DNA of 64,000 nt, from NCBI GenBank assembly GCA_038749025.1, contig JBCDIL010000008.1:100009-164008 (forward strand). The letters run 5' to 3'. A program made the position numbers and the translations under genes. How positions within the stretch are numbered: the first letter of the stretch is position 1; the number at the start of each line of letters is the position of its first letter. The notes beneath the pieces were generated by a model. It was not told where the DNA came from. It saw only the letters and a program-made list of their open reading frames with translations, and did no database searches. This stretch comes from JBCAXA01 sp038749025. Its GTDB lineage: Bacteria > Pseudomonadota > Gammaproteobacteria > Steroidobacterales > Woeseiaceae. Shown here piece after piece: positions 7,821-17,039 of this stretch.

Positions 7821-8828
7821 ATGACGACTAGAACCCTCGTCCCGATGGCGATGCTCGCGTTGCTAGCAATAGCCGGTAGCGTTCGCGCGGACAATCACGC
7901 TCTAGTGGAAGCCGAGGCCAAGGTTGAAGCTGAGGCAAAAGCGCTCGCCGACGCTCGGCGCGCTGAAGCCGAAGGGTACAAAGCGGAATGGCAAGCTCGG
8001 CGTGAAGAAATCCGCCGCCGCGAGGCCGAGCTCGCCGAATTAGCGCGCGAGCTCTCCAGCAACTCTTTGGCGCTGGCAGAGCTTACGGAGTCTTTGGACC
8101 CGACCATTCAAGAACGGATTCGCACCGCGATGGTGATCGCCGATCGGCCCGTGCTAGGTATCAACACCGGCTCATCGGGACGTCCAAATGACCCGGTACG
8201 CGGGGTGACCGTCAGCGGAGTGACGCCGGGTTGGCCGGCCGATATCGCCGGTATCGTGAGCGGCGATCTGATTACGGCGGTCGATGATGTCGCGCTCGCC
8301 GCACCATCACACAATGCCGCCGAGGATCGCCTGCTGGCCGCGCTCGATGGGTTGGCGCCGGATCAGTCCGTCAACCTCGCCATTGACCGCGATGGCCAGT
8401 TGTTATCGTTTGCCGTCAGCCCTCGGCAGCGTTTTCATACCACGCAGGCTTCTGGCATCGTCGTCAATACGGCCATGCCGATCGAGACTCAGGCGTTCGA
8501 GTTCTCGTTCGACCCGTTCTTGTCGTTCGCACCGCACCCTTGGGATGGCATCGAACTCATTGCCGTAACACCGGCGCTCGGTCGTTACTTCGCGACCGAC
8601 AGCGGCTTGTTGGTCGTCGGCATGCCAACTGGACTTACGCTCGATGTGGAAGAGGGTGATGTGATCGTCGCGATCGATGGCCGTGAGCCGACCTCGGTCG
8701 AACACGGCATGCGCATCCTGATGAGTTACGAAGCCGGGGAAGCGATGACACTCGCGTTGATGCGTGATCGCAAACGCCGTGAGCTCGTTGTCACCGTACC
8801 GTCCGCTGAGGCGGTTAGCGGGCGTTAA
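7821..8828 (+). CDS. Periplasmic PDZ-domain protein
   Basis: The 335-residue precursor starts at 7821, chosen over 7803 because GAGAGGA sits 6-8 bases upstream. A signal peptide ends near SVRADNHA. Next comes a charged coiled coil of about 75 residues rich in Glu, Ala and Arg. Two PDZ folds follow: the first around GVTPGWPADIAGIVSGDLITAVD, with its usual hydrophobic groove, the second around SGLLVVGMP to LDVEEGDVIVAIDGREP. No protease catalytic residues are visible. It probably binds C-terminal peptides, and as third gene of the sigma operon it may be the sensor, a regulator of anti-sigma proteolysis, or a target. Confidence 0.7.
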   Translation: MTTRTLVPMAMLALLAIAGSVRADNHALVEAEAKVEAEAKALADARRAEAEGYKAEWQARREEIRRREAELAELARELSSNSLALAELTESLDPTIQERIRTAMVIADRPVLGINTGSSGRPNDPVRGVTVSGVTPGWPADIAGIVSGDLITAVDDVALAAPSHNAAEDRLLAALDGLAPDQSVNLAIDRDGQLLSFAVSPRQRFHTTQASGIVVNTAMPIETQAFEFSFDPFLSFAPHPWDGIELIAVTPALGRYFATDSGLLVVGMPTGLTLDVEEGDVIVAIDGREPTSVEHGMRILMSYEAGEAMTLALMRDRKRRELVVTVPSAEAVSGR

Positions 8829-8865
8829 GCGAGTTATTGAGAGGCGTTTGTTACCATGCGCGCCG

Positions 8866-9903
8866 ATGGACCTTGCCGACTACGACTACGCGCTCCCTGA
8901 CACGCTAATCGCCCGTCACCCGCTGGCCGAGCGCTCCGCGAGTCGCTTGCTGTTAGTAGATCCCCGGCAACACCGTTTTGAGGACCGGCGTTTCGACGAG
9001 CTGCCTGCCTTGCTCGATCCCGGTGATCTGGTGGTCTTCAACGACACGCGGGTCATTCCAGCGCGATTACACGGCCAAAAATCGACGGGTGGGCGTGTCG
9101 AGATTTTGCTGGAACGGGTAACCGGCGAGCACACGGCGCTCGCGCATATTAAGGCCAGCAAAACACCGTCAGGCGGCGCTGAGATTTCGCTCGACTCAGG
9201 CTTTCGCGTCACCGTTACCGCCCGTCAGGGCGAGTATTTTCTGTTGGCGTTCGTCGACCCCATCGCAGCTGTGCTTGCTGAGATCGGCGAAATTCCGTTG
9301 CCGCCCTATCTTGGCCGCGCAGCGGAAGTGGCCGATACCGAGCGCTACCAGACCGTTTACGCGGCTAACGACGGCGCGGTCGCGGCGCCAACCGCCGGAT
9401 TGCACTTCGATGCGGCGACCTTTACGGCACTCGCAAACCGCGACATCGAGACCGCCCGCATCACGCTGCATGTAGGCGCCGGAACTTTTCAGAATTTACG
9501 GCCTGCGCAGCTGAGCTGCGGCCGCTTACATGCCGAACGCGTGATCGTTAGCGCAGAGGCGGCCGCCGCGATCGCCGCCACTCGGGCTCGTGGCGGTCGT
9601 GTCATTGCCATTGGCACGACGACGGTCCGCTCGCTGGAGAGCGCCTGGCAAGATGGGGCGGTTCGTCCGTACGATGGCGAGACCGATCTCTTCATTCGGC
9701 CGGGCTATCAATTCCGCGCGATCGATGTGCTGTTGACCAACTTTCATTTACCGCGCTCGTCACTCCTGATGCTGGTCGCCGCGTTTTGCGGGCGCGATGT
9801 CATGCTCGATGCATATCGGCACGCTGTCCGCGAGCAGTATCGGTTTTTCAGCTACGGTGACTGCTCGCTGCTATTTGCGGCTAACGCGAGGGTAGCCCGA
9901 TGA
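8866..9903 (+). CDS. queA: S-adenosylmethionine:tRNA ribosyltransferase-isomerase
   Basis: QueA moves the ribosyl part of SAM onto preQ1-tRNA to form epoxyqueuosine. The start at 8866 (MDLADYDYALPDTLIARHP) matches the conserved family N-terminus and gives 345 residues. An upstream in-frame ATG at 8764 lies inside the PDZ gene. Motifs include VFNDTRVIPARL, APTAGLHF, VGAGTFQ and TNFHLPRSSLLMLV. It overlaps tgt by 4 bases (ATGA). Confidence 0.96.
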   Translation: MDLADYDYALPDTLIARHPLAERSASRLLLVDPRQHRFEDRRFDELPALLDPGDLVVFNDTRVIPARLHGQKSTGGRVEILLERVTGEHTALAHIKASKTPSGGAEISLDSGFRVTVTARQGEYFLLAFVDPIAAVLAEIGEIPLPPYLGRAAEVADTERYQTVYAANDGAVAAPTAGLHFDAATFTALANRDIETARITLHVGAGTFQNLRPAQLSCGRLHAERVIVSAEAAAAIAATRARGGRVIAIGTTTVRSLESAWQDGAVRPYDGETDLFIRPGYQFRAIDVLLTNFHLPRSSLLMLVAAFCGRDVMLDAYRHAVREQYRFFSYGDCSLLFAANARVAR

Positions 9904-11021
9904 ATTTCGAACTCATCGCGACGGACGGCGCCGCCCGGCGGGGGCGGGTAGCGCTAGCGCGCGGCTCGATTGAGACGCCCGCTTTTATGCCCGTCGGCAC
10001 GTACGGTTCGGTCAAAGCGATGTTTCCCGAGCAGGTTGCAGAGCTTGGTGCTGAGATCATCCTGGGCAATACCTTTCATCTCATGCTGCGTCCGGGTACC
10101 GACATCATCTCCGCTCACGGTGGCCTGCATGAGTTTATGAATTGGGACAAACCGATTCTGACCGATTCCGGCGGCTTTCAGGTGTTCAGTTTGTCGGCGT
10201 TGAATAAGGTGACGCCTGACGGCGTCACGTTCCAATCGCCGGTTAATGGTGACAAGGTGTTTTTGGGTCCGGTCGAGGCAACGCAAGTTCAGCTCGCACT
10301 GAATTCTGATATCCAGATGATCTTTGACGAGTGTACGCCGTACCCGGCCTCCGAACGCGAGACCCGCGATTCGATGCGCCGTTCGCTGGATTGGGCGGCG
10401 AAAAGTCGTGCGGAGTTTCAGCGTTATCGGCGCGATGTAGCCGCGCGCGGTGAGGCGCAATTTGGCATCGTCCAAGGGGGCATGTACGAGACGCTGCGCG
10501 ATGAGTCGTTGGCGGCATTGACCGACATGGGCTTCGACGGCATGGCCGTCGGTGGCCTGGCCGTCGGTGAGCCGGAGGCCGATCGTTTGCGGATCCTCGA
10601 CCATACGGTGCCGCGAATCGAGACGCGCCAGCCGCGTTACCTAATGGGCGTCGGTACGCCTGGCGATATCGCCAAGGCGGTGCAGCGCGGTATCGACATG
10701 TTCGATTGCGTCATTCCGACCCGCCACGCCCGCAATGGTTACTTATTCACATCCGCCGGCACACTGAAAATCCGCAATGCGCGATACGCCAACGACGAAG
10801 GCCCGGTAGACCCAGACTGCGACTGTTACACCTGCCGAAACTACAGCCGAGCGTACCTGCGCCACCTTGAGCGCTGCGGCGAGATCCAGTTCAGCATGTT
10901 GGCGACCATTCACAACATCGCCTTCTACCAGCGGACCATGGCGCGGCTGCGCCAGGCGATCGAAAATGCCGACGTCGATCGAGCGGTCCTTGAAATCGTG
11001 GCGATGGACACCAAGATCTAA
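9900..11021 (+). CDS. tgt: tRNA-guanine transglycosylase
   Basis: Tgt exchanges guanine 34 for preQ1 in tRNAs with GUN anticodons. Its 373 residues are the normal length. The catalytic aspartates lie in ILTDSGGFQVFSL and FDCVIPTRHARNG. The zinc site is CDCYTCRNY followed by a histidine in NIAFY/RHLE context. GGLAVGE is the substrate loop. It is coupled to queA and followed by yajC-secDF, a standard proteobacterial arrangement. Confidence 0.97.
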   Translation: MNFELIATDGAARRGRVALARGSIETPAFMPVGTYGSVKAMFPEQVAELGAEIILGNTFHLMLRPGTDIISAHGGLHEFMNWDKPILTDSGGFQVFSLSALNKVTPDGVTFQSPVNGDKVFLGPVEATQVQLALNSDIQMIFDECTPYPASERETRDSMRRSLDWAAKSRAEFQRYRRDVAARGEAQFGIVQGGMYETLRDESLAALTDMGFDGMAVGGLAVGEPEADRLRILDHTVPRIETRQPRYLMGVGTPGDIAKAVQRGIDMFDCVIPTRHARNGYLFTSAGTLKIRNARYANDEGPVDPDCDCYTCRNYSRAYLRHLERCGEIQFSMLATIHNIAFYQRTMARLRQAIENADVDRAVLEIVAMDTKI

Positions 11022-11043
11022 CGACTGTGGCATAATGCCCGCC

Positions 11044-11073
11044 GCGGCCGGCAGATACCGGCCGCTTTGCTTT
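11044..11073 (+). terminator. Hairpin with T-rich tail between tgt and yajC
   Basis: GCGGCCGG (11044-11051) pairs perfectly with CCGGCCGC (11058-11065) over a 6-base loop CAGATA, followed by TTTGCTTT. An intrinsic terminator or attenuator between queA-tgt and yajC-secDF is likely. A CATAAT hexamer just upstream (11031-11036) has a TGGACA at a 20-base spacing, so a promoter reading into the hairpin is possible but weak. Confidence 0.6.
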
Positions 11074-11101
11074 CTGATCATCACCAAAATTCCTGATATC
11101 G

Positions 11102-11431
11102 ATGGACTTTTTAATCTCCACGGCGCACGCACAAACGGAAGCCGCCGGACAGCAAAACCCGCTGCAGTTCTTTTTGATGATGGCGTTGCTGTTCGTTGTT
11201 TTTTACTTCTTGTTAATCCGCCCACAACAAAAGCGCCAAAAACAACATCAGCAAATGGTTGCGGAATTGAGCCGCGGCGACGAGGTGATGACGGCTGGCG
11301 GTATCGTCGGTCGAATCGCATCGATGAGCGAGCAGTTTGTCGTCGTCGAGATCGCCGATGGCATCGAGGTGAAAGTGCAACGCCAAACGATCAGCGCCGT
11401 CTTGCCGAAAGGCACGGTTGACGCCGCGTAG
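11102..11431 (+). CDS. yajC: Sec translocon accessory subunit YajC
   Basis: YajC is a small inner-membrane partner of SecDF. The 109-residue protein has one membrane helix (FFLMMALLFVVFYFLLIRPQ), the conserved RPQQKRQKQHQQM turn and a cytoplasmic beta-rich domain with RGDEVMTAGGIVGRI. No clear Shine-Dalgarno sequence precedes the start. secD begins 20 bases downstream. Confidence 0.95.
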   Translation: MDFLISTAHAQTEAAGQQNPLQFFLMMALLFVVFYFLLIRPQQKRQKQHQQMVAELSRGDEVMTAGGIVGRIASMSEQFVVVEIADGIEVKVQRQTISAVLPKGTVDAA

Positions 11432-11450
11432 TCGATAAGCGAGCGCTGCG

Positions 11451-13262
11451 ATGAACCGCTATTCCTGGCCCATCAACGCGCTAGTCGCTGCCGTCGTAGC
11501 GGTTGGACTCTTACTGGCGCTGCCGAATTACTTCGGTACCAGTCCGGCCCTCGAAATCTCGCTTCCCGAGGGTACCGATGTTGCCACTCAAGCGGTTGAC
11601 GATTGGACCGCGACGCTGACCGCCGCTGGACTCGCGCCGACCGAAGCCCGCATTGAGGGCGGCCGCGGCCTGATCTACTACGACAGTGTCGACCAACAGT
11701 TAGCGGCGCGCACTGCCTTGAACGACTCGCTTGCCGGGTCCGACTACACCGTGACCTACCGGCAGGCATCGAACAGCCCAGAGTGGCTGCGTGGACTTGG
11801 CCTGCAGCCTATGAGCCTTGGCCTAGACCTTCGTGGCGGTGTGTATTTTCTGTTCGAGGTCGATTTGGAAGCGGCGCAAACTACGCGTCTTGAGCAGTAT
11901 GTCCAAGCATTCCAGCAAGCGCTAAGCGATGCTGGCATTCGACGCCGGGTGACGCTGGACGGCAGTATTGTTCGCGTCCGGGTCCAGTCCCCAGAGGCAT
12001 TGGCCGAGGCACGGCCGTTGATTCGACGAATCGACAACGACCTTGATATCGTCGATGGACCGGATGGCACCAGCCTGCTGGTGCGAATGACCGAGGCGCA
12101 GATTGCTGAGCGTGAGACGTTCGCGCTTGAGCAAAATATCATCACCCTAAGAAACCGTATCAACGAACTCGGCGTCTCCGAGCCGCTCGTACAGCAACAA
12201 GGACGCGCGCGCATCGTCGTGCAATTACCGGGCGTACAAGACCCGGCCGAGGCCGACCGCATCTTGAACAGTACGGCGACGCTCGCGTATCACGCGGTCG
12301 ACGAGCAAGGCAATACACCGGGTGGGCGCAGTTACCCAACGCGCGATGGTCGTACCGTTCGAATCAAGCCCGACGTTATCGCTTCCGGTGACCAGATCAT
12401 CGATGCTCAGTCGACGTTCTCGCAGGGGCAACCCGCCGTTAGTGTCCGGCTCGATGCCGTCGGCGGCAAAAACATGCTTGAGTTCACGCAAGAAAACGTC
12501 GGCCGACTCATGGCGGTGTTGTTTATCACGACCGATCGTAAAAAGGTGGTCGTCGACGGTGAGCCGACATACAAGTCGGTCAAAAAATACGAAATCATTA
12601 GCGATGCCACGATTCGCGGCGTCTTCAGCACCAACTTCGAAACGACCGGTTTAACCCCGATCGAAGCGCGCGATCTCGCGCTATTGCTTCGTGCCGGTGC
12701 GCTCGCGGCGCCAATTTTCAAAGTCGAAGAGCGGACTATTGGGCCGACGCTCGGCCAGGAAAATATCGACCGCGGCTTCAATGCGGTGCAGATAGGTTTT
12801 CTCGCCGTCATAGTCTTCATGATCGTGTATTACCGCGTCTTTGGCGTTTTCGCGTCGATGGCGCTGCTGACCAACCTTGTTTTGATCGTCGCACTGCTAT
12901 CGATGTTCCAAGCGTCGCTAACGCTCCCCGGCATTGCTGGCATCGTCTTGACGGTCGGCATGGCGGTTGACGCCAACGTACTGATCTTTGAGCGAATACG
13001 CGAGGAGCTACGCGATGGCTCCACGGTGCAGGTGGCGATCAACGCGGGCTATGAAAAAGCGTTTTCGTCGATCGCTGACGCTAACATCACAACCTTGATC
13101 GCCGCGCTGATGTTGTTCGCGTTCGGTACGGGGCCGATTCGCGGCTTCGCCGTTACGCTTATGCTGGGTATCGTTACGTCGATGTTCACAGCAATCGTTG
13201 GCACGCGGGCGCTGGTCAATGCGTTGTACGGCAACCGCCAATTGAAAGACCTTCCGGTTTAG
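11451..13262 (+). CDS. secD: Protein translocase subunit SecD
   Basis: SecD with SecF uses proton-motive force to pull secreted proteins through the periplasmic side of SecYEG. It has 603 residues: an N-terminal membrane helix, a first periplasmic domain with the LGLDLRGGVYFLFEV motif, a long periplasmic region, and five C-terminal membrane helices with the GMAVDANVLIFERIREE signature. Gene order yajC-secD-secF is standard, and secF follows after 4 bases. Confidence 0.97.
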   Translation: MNRYSWPINALVAAVVAVGLLLALPNYFGTSPALEISLPEGTDVATQAVDDWTATLTAAGLAPTEARIEGGRGLIYYDSVDQQLAARTALNDSLAGSDYTVTYRQASNSPEWLRGLGLQPMSLGLDLRGGVYFLFEVDLEAAQTTRLEQYVQAFQQALSDAGIRRRVTLDGSIVRVRVQSPEALAEARPLIRRIDNDLDIVDGPDGTSLLVRMTEAQIAERETFALEQNIITLRNRINELGVSEPLVQQQGRARIVVQLPGVQDPAEADRILNSTATLAYHAVDEQGNTPGGRSYPTRDGRTVRIKPDVIASGDQIIDAQSTFSQGQPAVSVRLDAVGGKNMLEFTQENVGRLMAVLFITTDRKKVVVDGEPTYKSVKKYEIISDATIRGVFSTNFETTGLTPIEARDLALLLRAGALAAPIFKVEERTIGPTLGQENIDRGFNAVQIGFLAVIVFMIVYYRVFGVFASMALLTNLVLIVALLSMFQASLTLPGIAGIVLTVGMAVDANVLIFERIREELRDGSTVQVAINAGYEKAFSSIADANITTLIAALMLFAFGTGPIRGFAVTLMLGIVTSMFTAIVGTRALVNALYGNRQLKDLPV

Positions 13263-13266
13263 CGCG

Positions 13267-14214
13267 ATGCGTATTCTGAGTCGTGTTCCGTCGTTCGATT
13301 TTCTAGGAGCTGGTCGCCGTCGGCTGGCCGTCGCGATTTCGATCCTCGCCATCGTCGCGTCAATGGTTGCGTTAGCGATGCCCACGCAACGTTTAGCGCT
13401 TGGCATTGATTTCACCGGTGGTATCGAGCTGGAAGTGGCGTATCCTGCCGCGGCCAATCTGGATGCGATACGGACTCAGTTAGCCGGAGGCGGTTACCCC
13501 GATGCGATCGTGCAGAACTTTGGGTCCGCCGATCGCGTTCTCGTTCGCTTACCGCCAGACGAGACCGCCAATGGCACCGAGTTACGGCAGCGCCTGCTCG
13601 GCGTGCTTTCAGCCGACGGCAGCGACGTCGATTTGCGCCGTGTCGATTTCGTCGGGCCGCAAGTGGGCCGCGAACTGACTGAAGCGGGCGGTCTGGCAAC
13701 GATCTTCACGTTGCTGATGATTTTCGTCTACGTGATGTTTCGCTTTCAGTGGCGCTTCGCAGCCGGTGCCGTCGCGGCACTCGCGCACGACGTGGTCGTA
13801 ACGATCGGTTTTTTCTCGATAACCCAGATCCCGTTCGACTTAACGGTGCTAGCGGCGTTGCTCGCCGTCATCGGTTACTCGTTGAACGACACCGTGGTTG
13901 TTTTCGACCGGATTCGTGAGAATTTTTTAACGCTGCGCGGCAAAGAACCCGAAGAGGTCATGAACATCTCGATCAACCAGATGCTAGCGCGGACGATTAT
14001 CACCGGCGTGACGACGCTGGTCGTGTTGCTCGCGTTGTTCGTTCTCGGTGGCGAGGCGATTCGACCGTTCTCGATCGCGTTGATCGTCGGCATCATCGTC
14101 GGGACGTATTCGTCGATCTACGTGGCTAGCGCGACGGCATTGGCACTCGGCGTCAGCGCCAAAGACTTGATGCCGCCCGAGATTCCTGCCGACGAAATCG
14201 ACGACATGCCTTAG
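13267..14214 (+). CDS. secF: Protein translocase subunit SecF
   Basis: SecF partners SecD in the inner membrane. Its 315 residues show a first membrane helix, the GIDFTGGIELEV periplasmic motif, and helices with GYSLNDTVVVFDRIREN. It lies 4 bases after secD, so translational coupling is likely. The next gene, suhB, is convergent with an 7-base gap, leaving no room for a separate terminator. Confidence 0.97.
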   Translation: MRILSRVPSFDFLGAGRRRLAVAISILAIVASMVALAMPTQRLALGIDFTGGIELEVAYPAAANLDAIRTQLAGGGYPDAIVQNFGSADRVLVRLPPDETANGTELRQRLLGVLSADGSDVDLRRVDFVGPQVGRELTEAGGLATIFTLLMIFVYVMFRFQWRFAAGAVAALAHDVVVTIGFFSITQIPFDLTVLAALLAVIGYSLNDTVVVFDRIRENFLTLRGKEPEEVMNISINQMLARTIITGVTTLVVLLALFVLGGEAIRPFSIALIVGIIVGTYSSIYVASATALALGVSAKDLMPPEIPADEIDDMP

Positions 14215-14221
14215 CTTGCCG

Positions 14222-15004
14222 CTATTGCGGCTTTGCCAACAGTTTCAATAACTCGGGATACAGTTTCGCTGACGCGGCCAGCACATGACCCGGCTCTAAG
14301 AAGTCATCGCCACCATCGATGGCTGTGACGATGCCACCTGCCTCGCGAATCAGCACGGCGCCGGCGGCGATATCCCACGGCTTGAGGTAATACTCCCAGA
14401 AACCGTCCAGTCGTCCCGCTGCTACGTAGGCGAGATCGAGCGCCGCCGCGCCGGGCCGACGAACGCCCGCCGTGCGCGATAGAACGCGCTGCAATTGCCG
14501 CACGTAGCGATCGTCACCGCCTGAGTCTTCGCGGTACGGAAACCCAGTGCCGACCAGGGCTTCTTCGAGCTTGCGGGCGCCGCTAACGCGGATGCGGCGG
14601 CCATCGAGTTGCGCACCTTCGCCACGCGAGGCGCTGAAAATCTCGTCGCGCATTGGGTCGTAAACAACGCCGTGCTCCAGTCGGCCTTTGATTTGTACGC
14701 CGATCGAGACCGCGAAGACCGGAAAGCCGTGTAGGAAATTGGTCGTTCCATCGAGTGGGTCGATAATCCAGACGTGATCCGATTCGCCTATTGCGCCGCT
14801 TTCCTCGCCGAGTATCGCATGGTCCGGGTAATGCTTGTGGATATGCTCGATGATGATTTGCTCGGCCGCGATATCCGCCTCGCTCACCCAGTCGTTGCGG
14901 CCTTTGCTGTGCACTTTCAGTGTGTCGACACGTTTCTGACTGCGCAGCAGCAGACTGCCCGCTTGGCGTGCCGCGCCGACGGCAATGTTAACGAGGGGGT
15001 GCAT
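14222..15004 (-). CDS. suhB: Inositol-1-monophosphatase family protein SuhB
   Basis: It hydrolyses inositol monophosphate in vitro; in E. coli SuhB also acts in rRNA transcription antitermination with Nus factors. The protein has 260 residues. Metal-binding motifs are GEESGAIG, WIIDPLDGTTNFLHG and the C-terminal WDIAAGAVLIREAGG. In gammaproteobacteria suhB is usually divergent from trmJ, as here, across 133 bases. Confidence 0.94.
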   Translation of the reverse strand: MHPLVNIAVGAARQAGSLLLRSQKRVDTLKVHSKGRNDWVSEADIAAEQIIIEHIHKHYPDHAILGEESGAIGESDHVWIIDPLDGTTNFLHGFPVFAVSIGVQIKGRLEHGVVYDPMRDEIFSASRGEGAQLDGRRIRVSGARKLEEALVGTGFPYREDSGGDDRYVRQLQRVLSRTAGVRRPGAAALDLAYVAAGRLDGFWEYYLKPWDIAAGAVLIREAGGIVTAIDGGDDFLEPGHVLAASAKLYPELLKLLAKPQ

Positions 15005-15103
15005 GGTCGATTCCGACTAGGAACGCCGCCAATCGCGGCGCGCGCAAGGATAGCAGATCGCGATTGGGGAGCTGACGCAGGTTTCTCTGTGGCAGCGACG
15101 CGC

Positions 15104-15109
15104 TACACT
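15104..15109 (+). promoter_or_regulatory. -10-like element for trmJ
   Basis: TACACT in the context GCGCTACACTCG lies 28 bases before the trmJ start. No good -35 is visible. The same GCGYTACAMT context precedes several other genes here. Confidence 0.35.
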
Positions 15110-15137
15110 CGTTCGCATAAACCGCTGTCGCGTAGCT

Positions 15138-15842
15138 ATGAATACACGAATCGTCCTCGTCGAAACGTCCCATCCCGGCAATATCGGTGCCGTTGCGCGT
15201 GCGATTAAAAACATGGGCCTCACCGACCTTACCTTGGTGCGTCCCGCTGTGTTTCCACATGCCGATGCGACGGCGCGGGCATCCGGAGCCGATGACGTAT
15301 TAGCGCGTGCTCGTGTCGTCGATACGCTTGATGAGGCGTTGGCGGATTGTACGCTCGCCTTCGCGGCGAGCGCCCGACAACGCACCATTCGCTGGCCCGA
15401 GGCGGCGCCGCGTGCGGCAGCTGCTGAGGTGGCTGCTCACGCGGGCCGCGCCGCCATGGTGTTCGGTCCGGAAACATCCGGACTCACCAATGAACATATT
15501 GCACGCTGCCAGCGGCTGGTATTTATTCCATCGTCACCGACGTTTCCGTCGCTGAATCTAGCCATGGCGGTGCAGGTTGTCGCTTACGAGTTGCGGCTCG
15601 CTGGTTTGGGCGCGGCAGCGGTCGTCGAGCCGGAGTCGCCGCCAGCCACCCACGGCGAGATGGAGAACTTCTACGGCCACTTGGAACGCGTTTTACTCGA
15701 TGCGGAGTTTCTCGACCCCAAAAACCCACGCCATTTAATGCAGCGGCTGCGCCGGCTGTTCGCACGCGCTTTGCCCGATCAGAATGACGTCAATATCCTG
15801 CGCGGTATTTTAAGCGCCGTCTGGGATGAGCGAAGAAAGTGA
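15138..15842 (+). CDS. trmJ: tRNA (cytidine/uridine-2'-O-)-methyltransferase TrmJ
   Basis: TrmJ methylates the 2'-OH of nucleotide 32 in the anticodon loop. The 234-residue SPOUT enzyme shows motif 1 VETSHPGNIGAVARAIKNMG, motif 2 MVFGPETSGLTNEH and the knotted motif 3 PSLNLAMAVQVVAYEL. Length is normal. It marks the left edge of the trmJ-isc-ndk-der block. The gene after it starts 10 bases downstream; iscR would normally stand there. Confidence 0.94.
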   Translation: MNTRIVLVETSHPGNIGAVARAIKNMGLTDLTLVRPAVFPHADATARASGADDVLARARVVDTLDEALADCTLAFAASARQRTIRWPEAAPRAAAAEVAAHAGRAAMVFGPETSGLTNEHIARCQRLVFIPSSPTFPSLNLAMAVQVVAYELRLAGLGAAAVVEPESPPATHGEMENFYGHLERVLLDAEFLDPKNPRHLMQRLRRLFARALPDQNDVNILRGILSAVWDERRK

Positions 15843-15851
15843 GCAACAACG

Positions 15852-17039
15852 GTGAGTGCGACAATGTTCGAGCGAGTTAGCACCGCGGCATACCTCGACT
15901 ATGCCGCGTCTACACCGTTGGACCCGGCGGTGATCGACGCCATGCAAGCGGCTTTGGGTGATCCGTTACTGACCGCCAATGCAAGTTCAACGACGCACCC
16001 AGCCGGCAGGCGTGCAGCTGTCGCCGTCGAATCGGCCCGTGCCAGTGTTGCAGCGCTGGTGGACGCTGAACCGCGCGAGGTCATTTTCACATCGGGTGCG
16101 ACCGAAGCGGACAACTTGGCCATTTTCGGAACGGCGCGTTATCGACGCGGTGAGGGCCGGCACATCATTAGCGCGATGACTGAGCACAAGGCCGTTACCG
16201 ATCCGCTTAAGCAGCTCGCACGTGACGGCTATGACGTCGAATGGCTGCCGGTTGGTCGCGATGGTGTGATTCAACCCGACCAGGTAGCGGCGTCGCTGCG
16301 CGACGACACGATTTTGGTGACCCTGATGGCGGTCAACAACGAACTTGGCGTTATCAATGACCTAGCGGCAATCGCCGCGCTGTGTCGCGAGCGCGACATT
16401 CGTTGCCACGTCGATGCGGCGCAAGCACCCGGTAAGATTCCGCTGTCGGTTAGCGCCATTCCTGCCGATTCGTTCGCGCTGTCAGCGCATAAGATGTATG
16501 GACCAAAAGGGATCGGTGCGCTGGTCTGCCGGGCCACGTTTGCGCCACAGATCGAGCCGCTATTTTACGGCGGCGGCCAGGAGCGCGGCTTACGCCCTGG
16601 TACGCCGGCGACACACCAAGTCATCGGTTTTGGCGTCGCGGCCGATCGTTGCCTCGAACTCGGTGTTGCGGATGAGTCGTTAGCGCTACTGAATGAGCAA
16701 CTGGTGGCTGGTTTGCTTGCCGTACCTGGCGTCGAGCTCAATGCTGCTGCCGCGCCGCGGGTCCCGCATATTGTTAGTGTCAACGTCGCCGACGTTCATG
16801 GCGATGCCTTGCTACTGGCGATGGAGCCCATTGCTGTATCGACCGGTGCGGCCTGTTCGACGGTCAGCCGCGAGCCGTCCGCCGTGCTCCGAGCGATCGG
16901 ATTGGAGCCAAGTCGGGCCGAGAGTACGCTGCGATTTAGTGTGGGTCGCTTCTCAACACCGAGCGATGTCGCCGCTGCGGTTGCGCAATTCGCTGCGGCT
17001 GTGGATTATGTTCGGGCGATCGGCAGCGATCCGCGATGA
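15852..17039 (+). CDS. Cysteine desulfurase, IscS/NifS type
   Basis: This PLP enzyme takes sulfur from cysteine to form a persulfide for iron-sulfur clusters or thio-tRNA. It has 395 residues from GTG 15852; ATG 15864, with GGTGAG 7 bases upstream, is an equally good start. Seen motifs: YLDYAASTPLDP, TEHKAVTDP, HVDAAQAPGK, the PLP lysine in SAHKMYGPKG, and the active cysteine in GAACSTVSREPSAVL. The protein stops soon after RFSVGRFSTPSDV plus one helix, so the IscS C-terminal tail that contacts IscU is absent. It occupies the iscS position after trmJ but iscR and iscU are missing. It overlaps the next gene by 4 bases. Confidence 0.85.
   Translation: MSATMFERVSTAAYLDYAASTPLDPAVIDAMQAALGDPLLTANASSTTHPAGRRAAVAVESARASVAALVDAEPREVIFTSGATEADNLAIFGTARYRRGEGRHIISAMTEHKAVTDPLKQLARDGYDVEWLPVGRDGVIQPDQVAASLRDDTILVTLMAVNNELGVINDLAAIAALCRERDIRCHVDAAQAPGKIPLSVSAIPADSFALSAHKMYGPKGIGALVCRATFAPQIEPLFYGGGQERGLRPGTPATHQVIGFGVAADRCLELGVADESLALLNEQLVAGLLAVPGVELNAAAAPRVPHIVSVNVADVHGDALLLAMEPIAVSTGAACSTVSREPSAVLRAIGLEPSRAESTLRFSVGRFSTPSDVAAAVAQFAAAVDYVRAIGSDPR

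Noticed and set aside
15852..17039. SufS-type (group II) cysteine desulfurase
   Set aside because: The active-site loop GAACSTVSREPSAVL and SAHKMYGPKG are of the IscS/NifS type; no sufE or sufBCD lies nearby.
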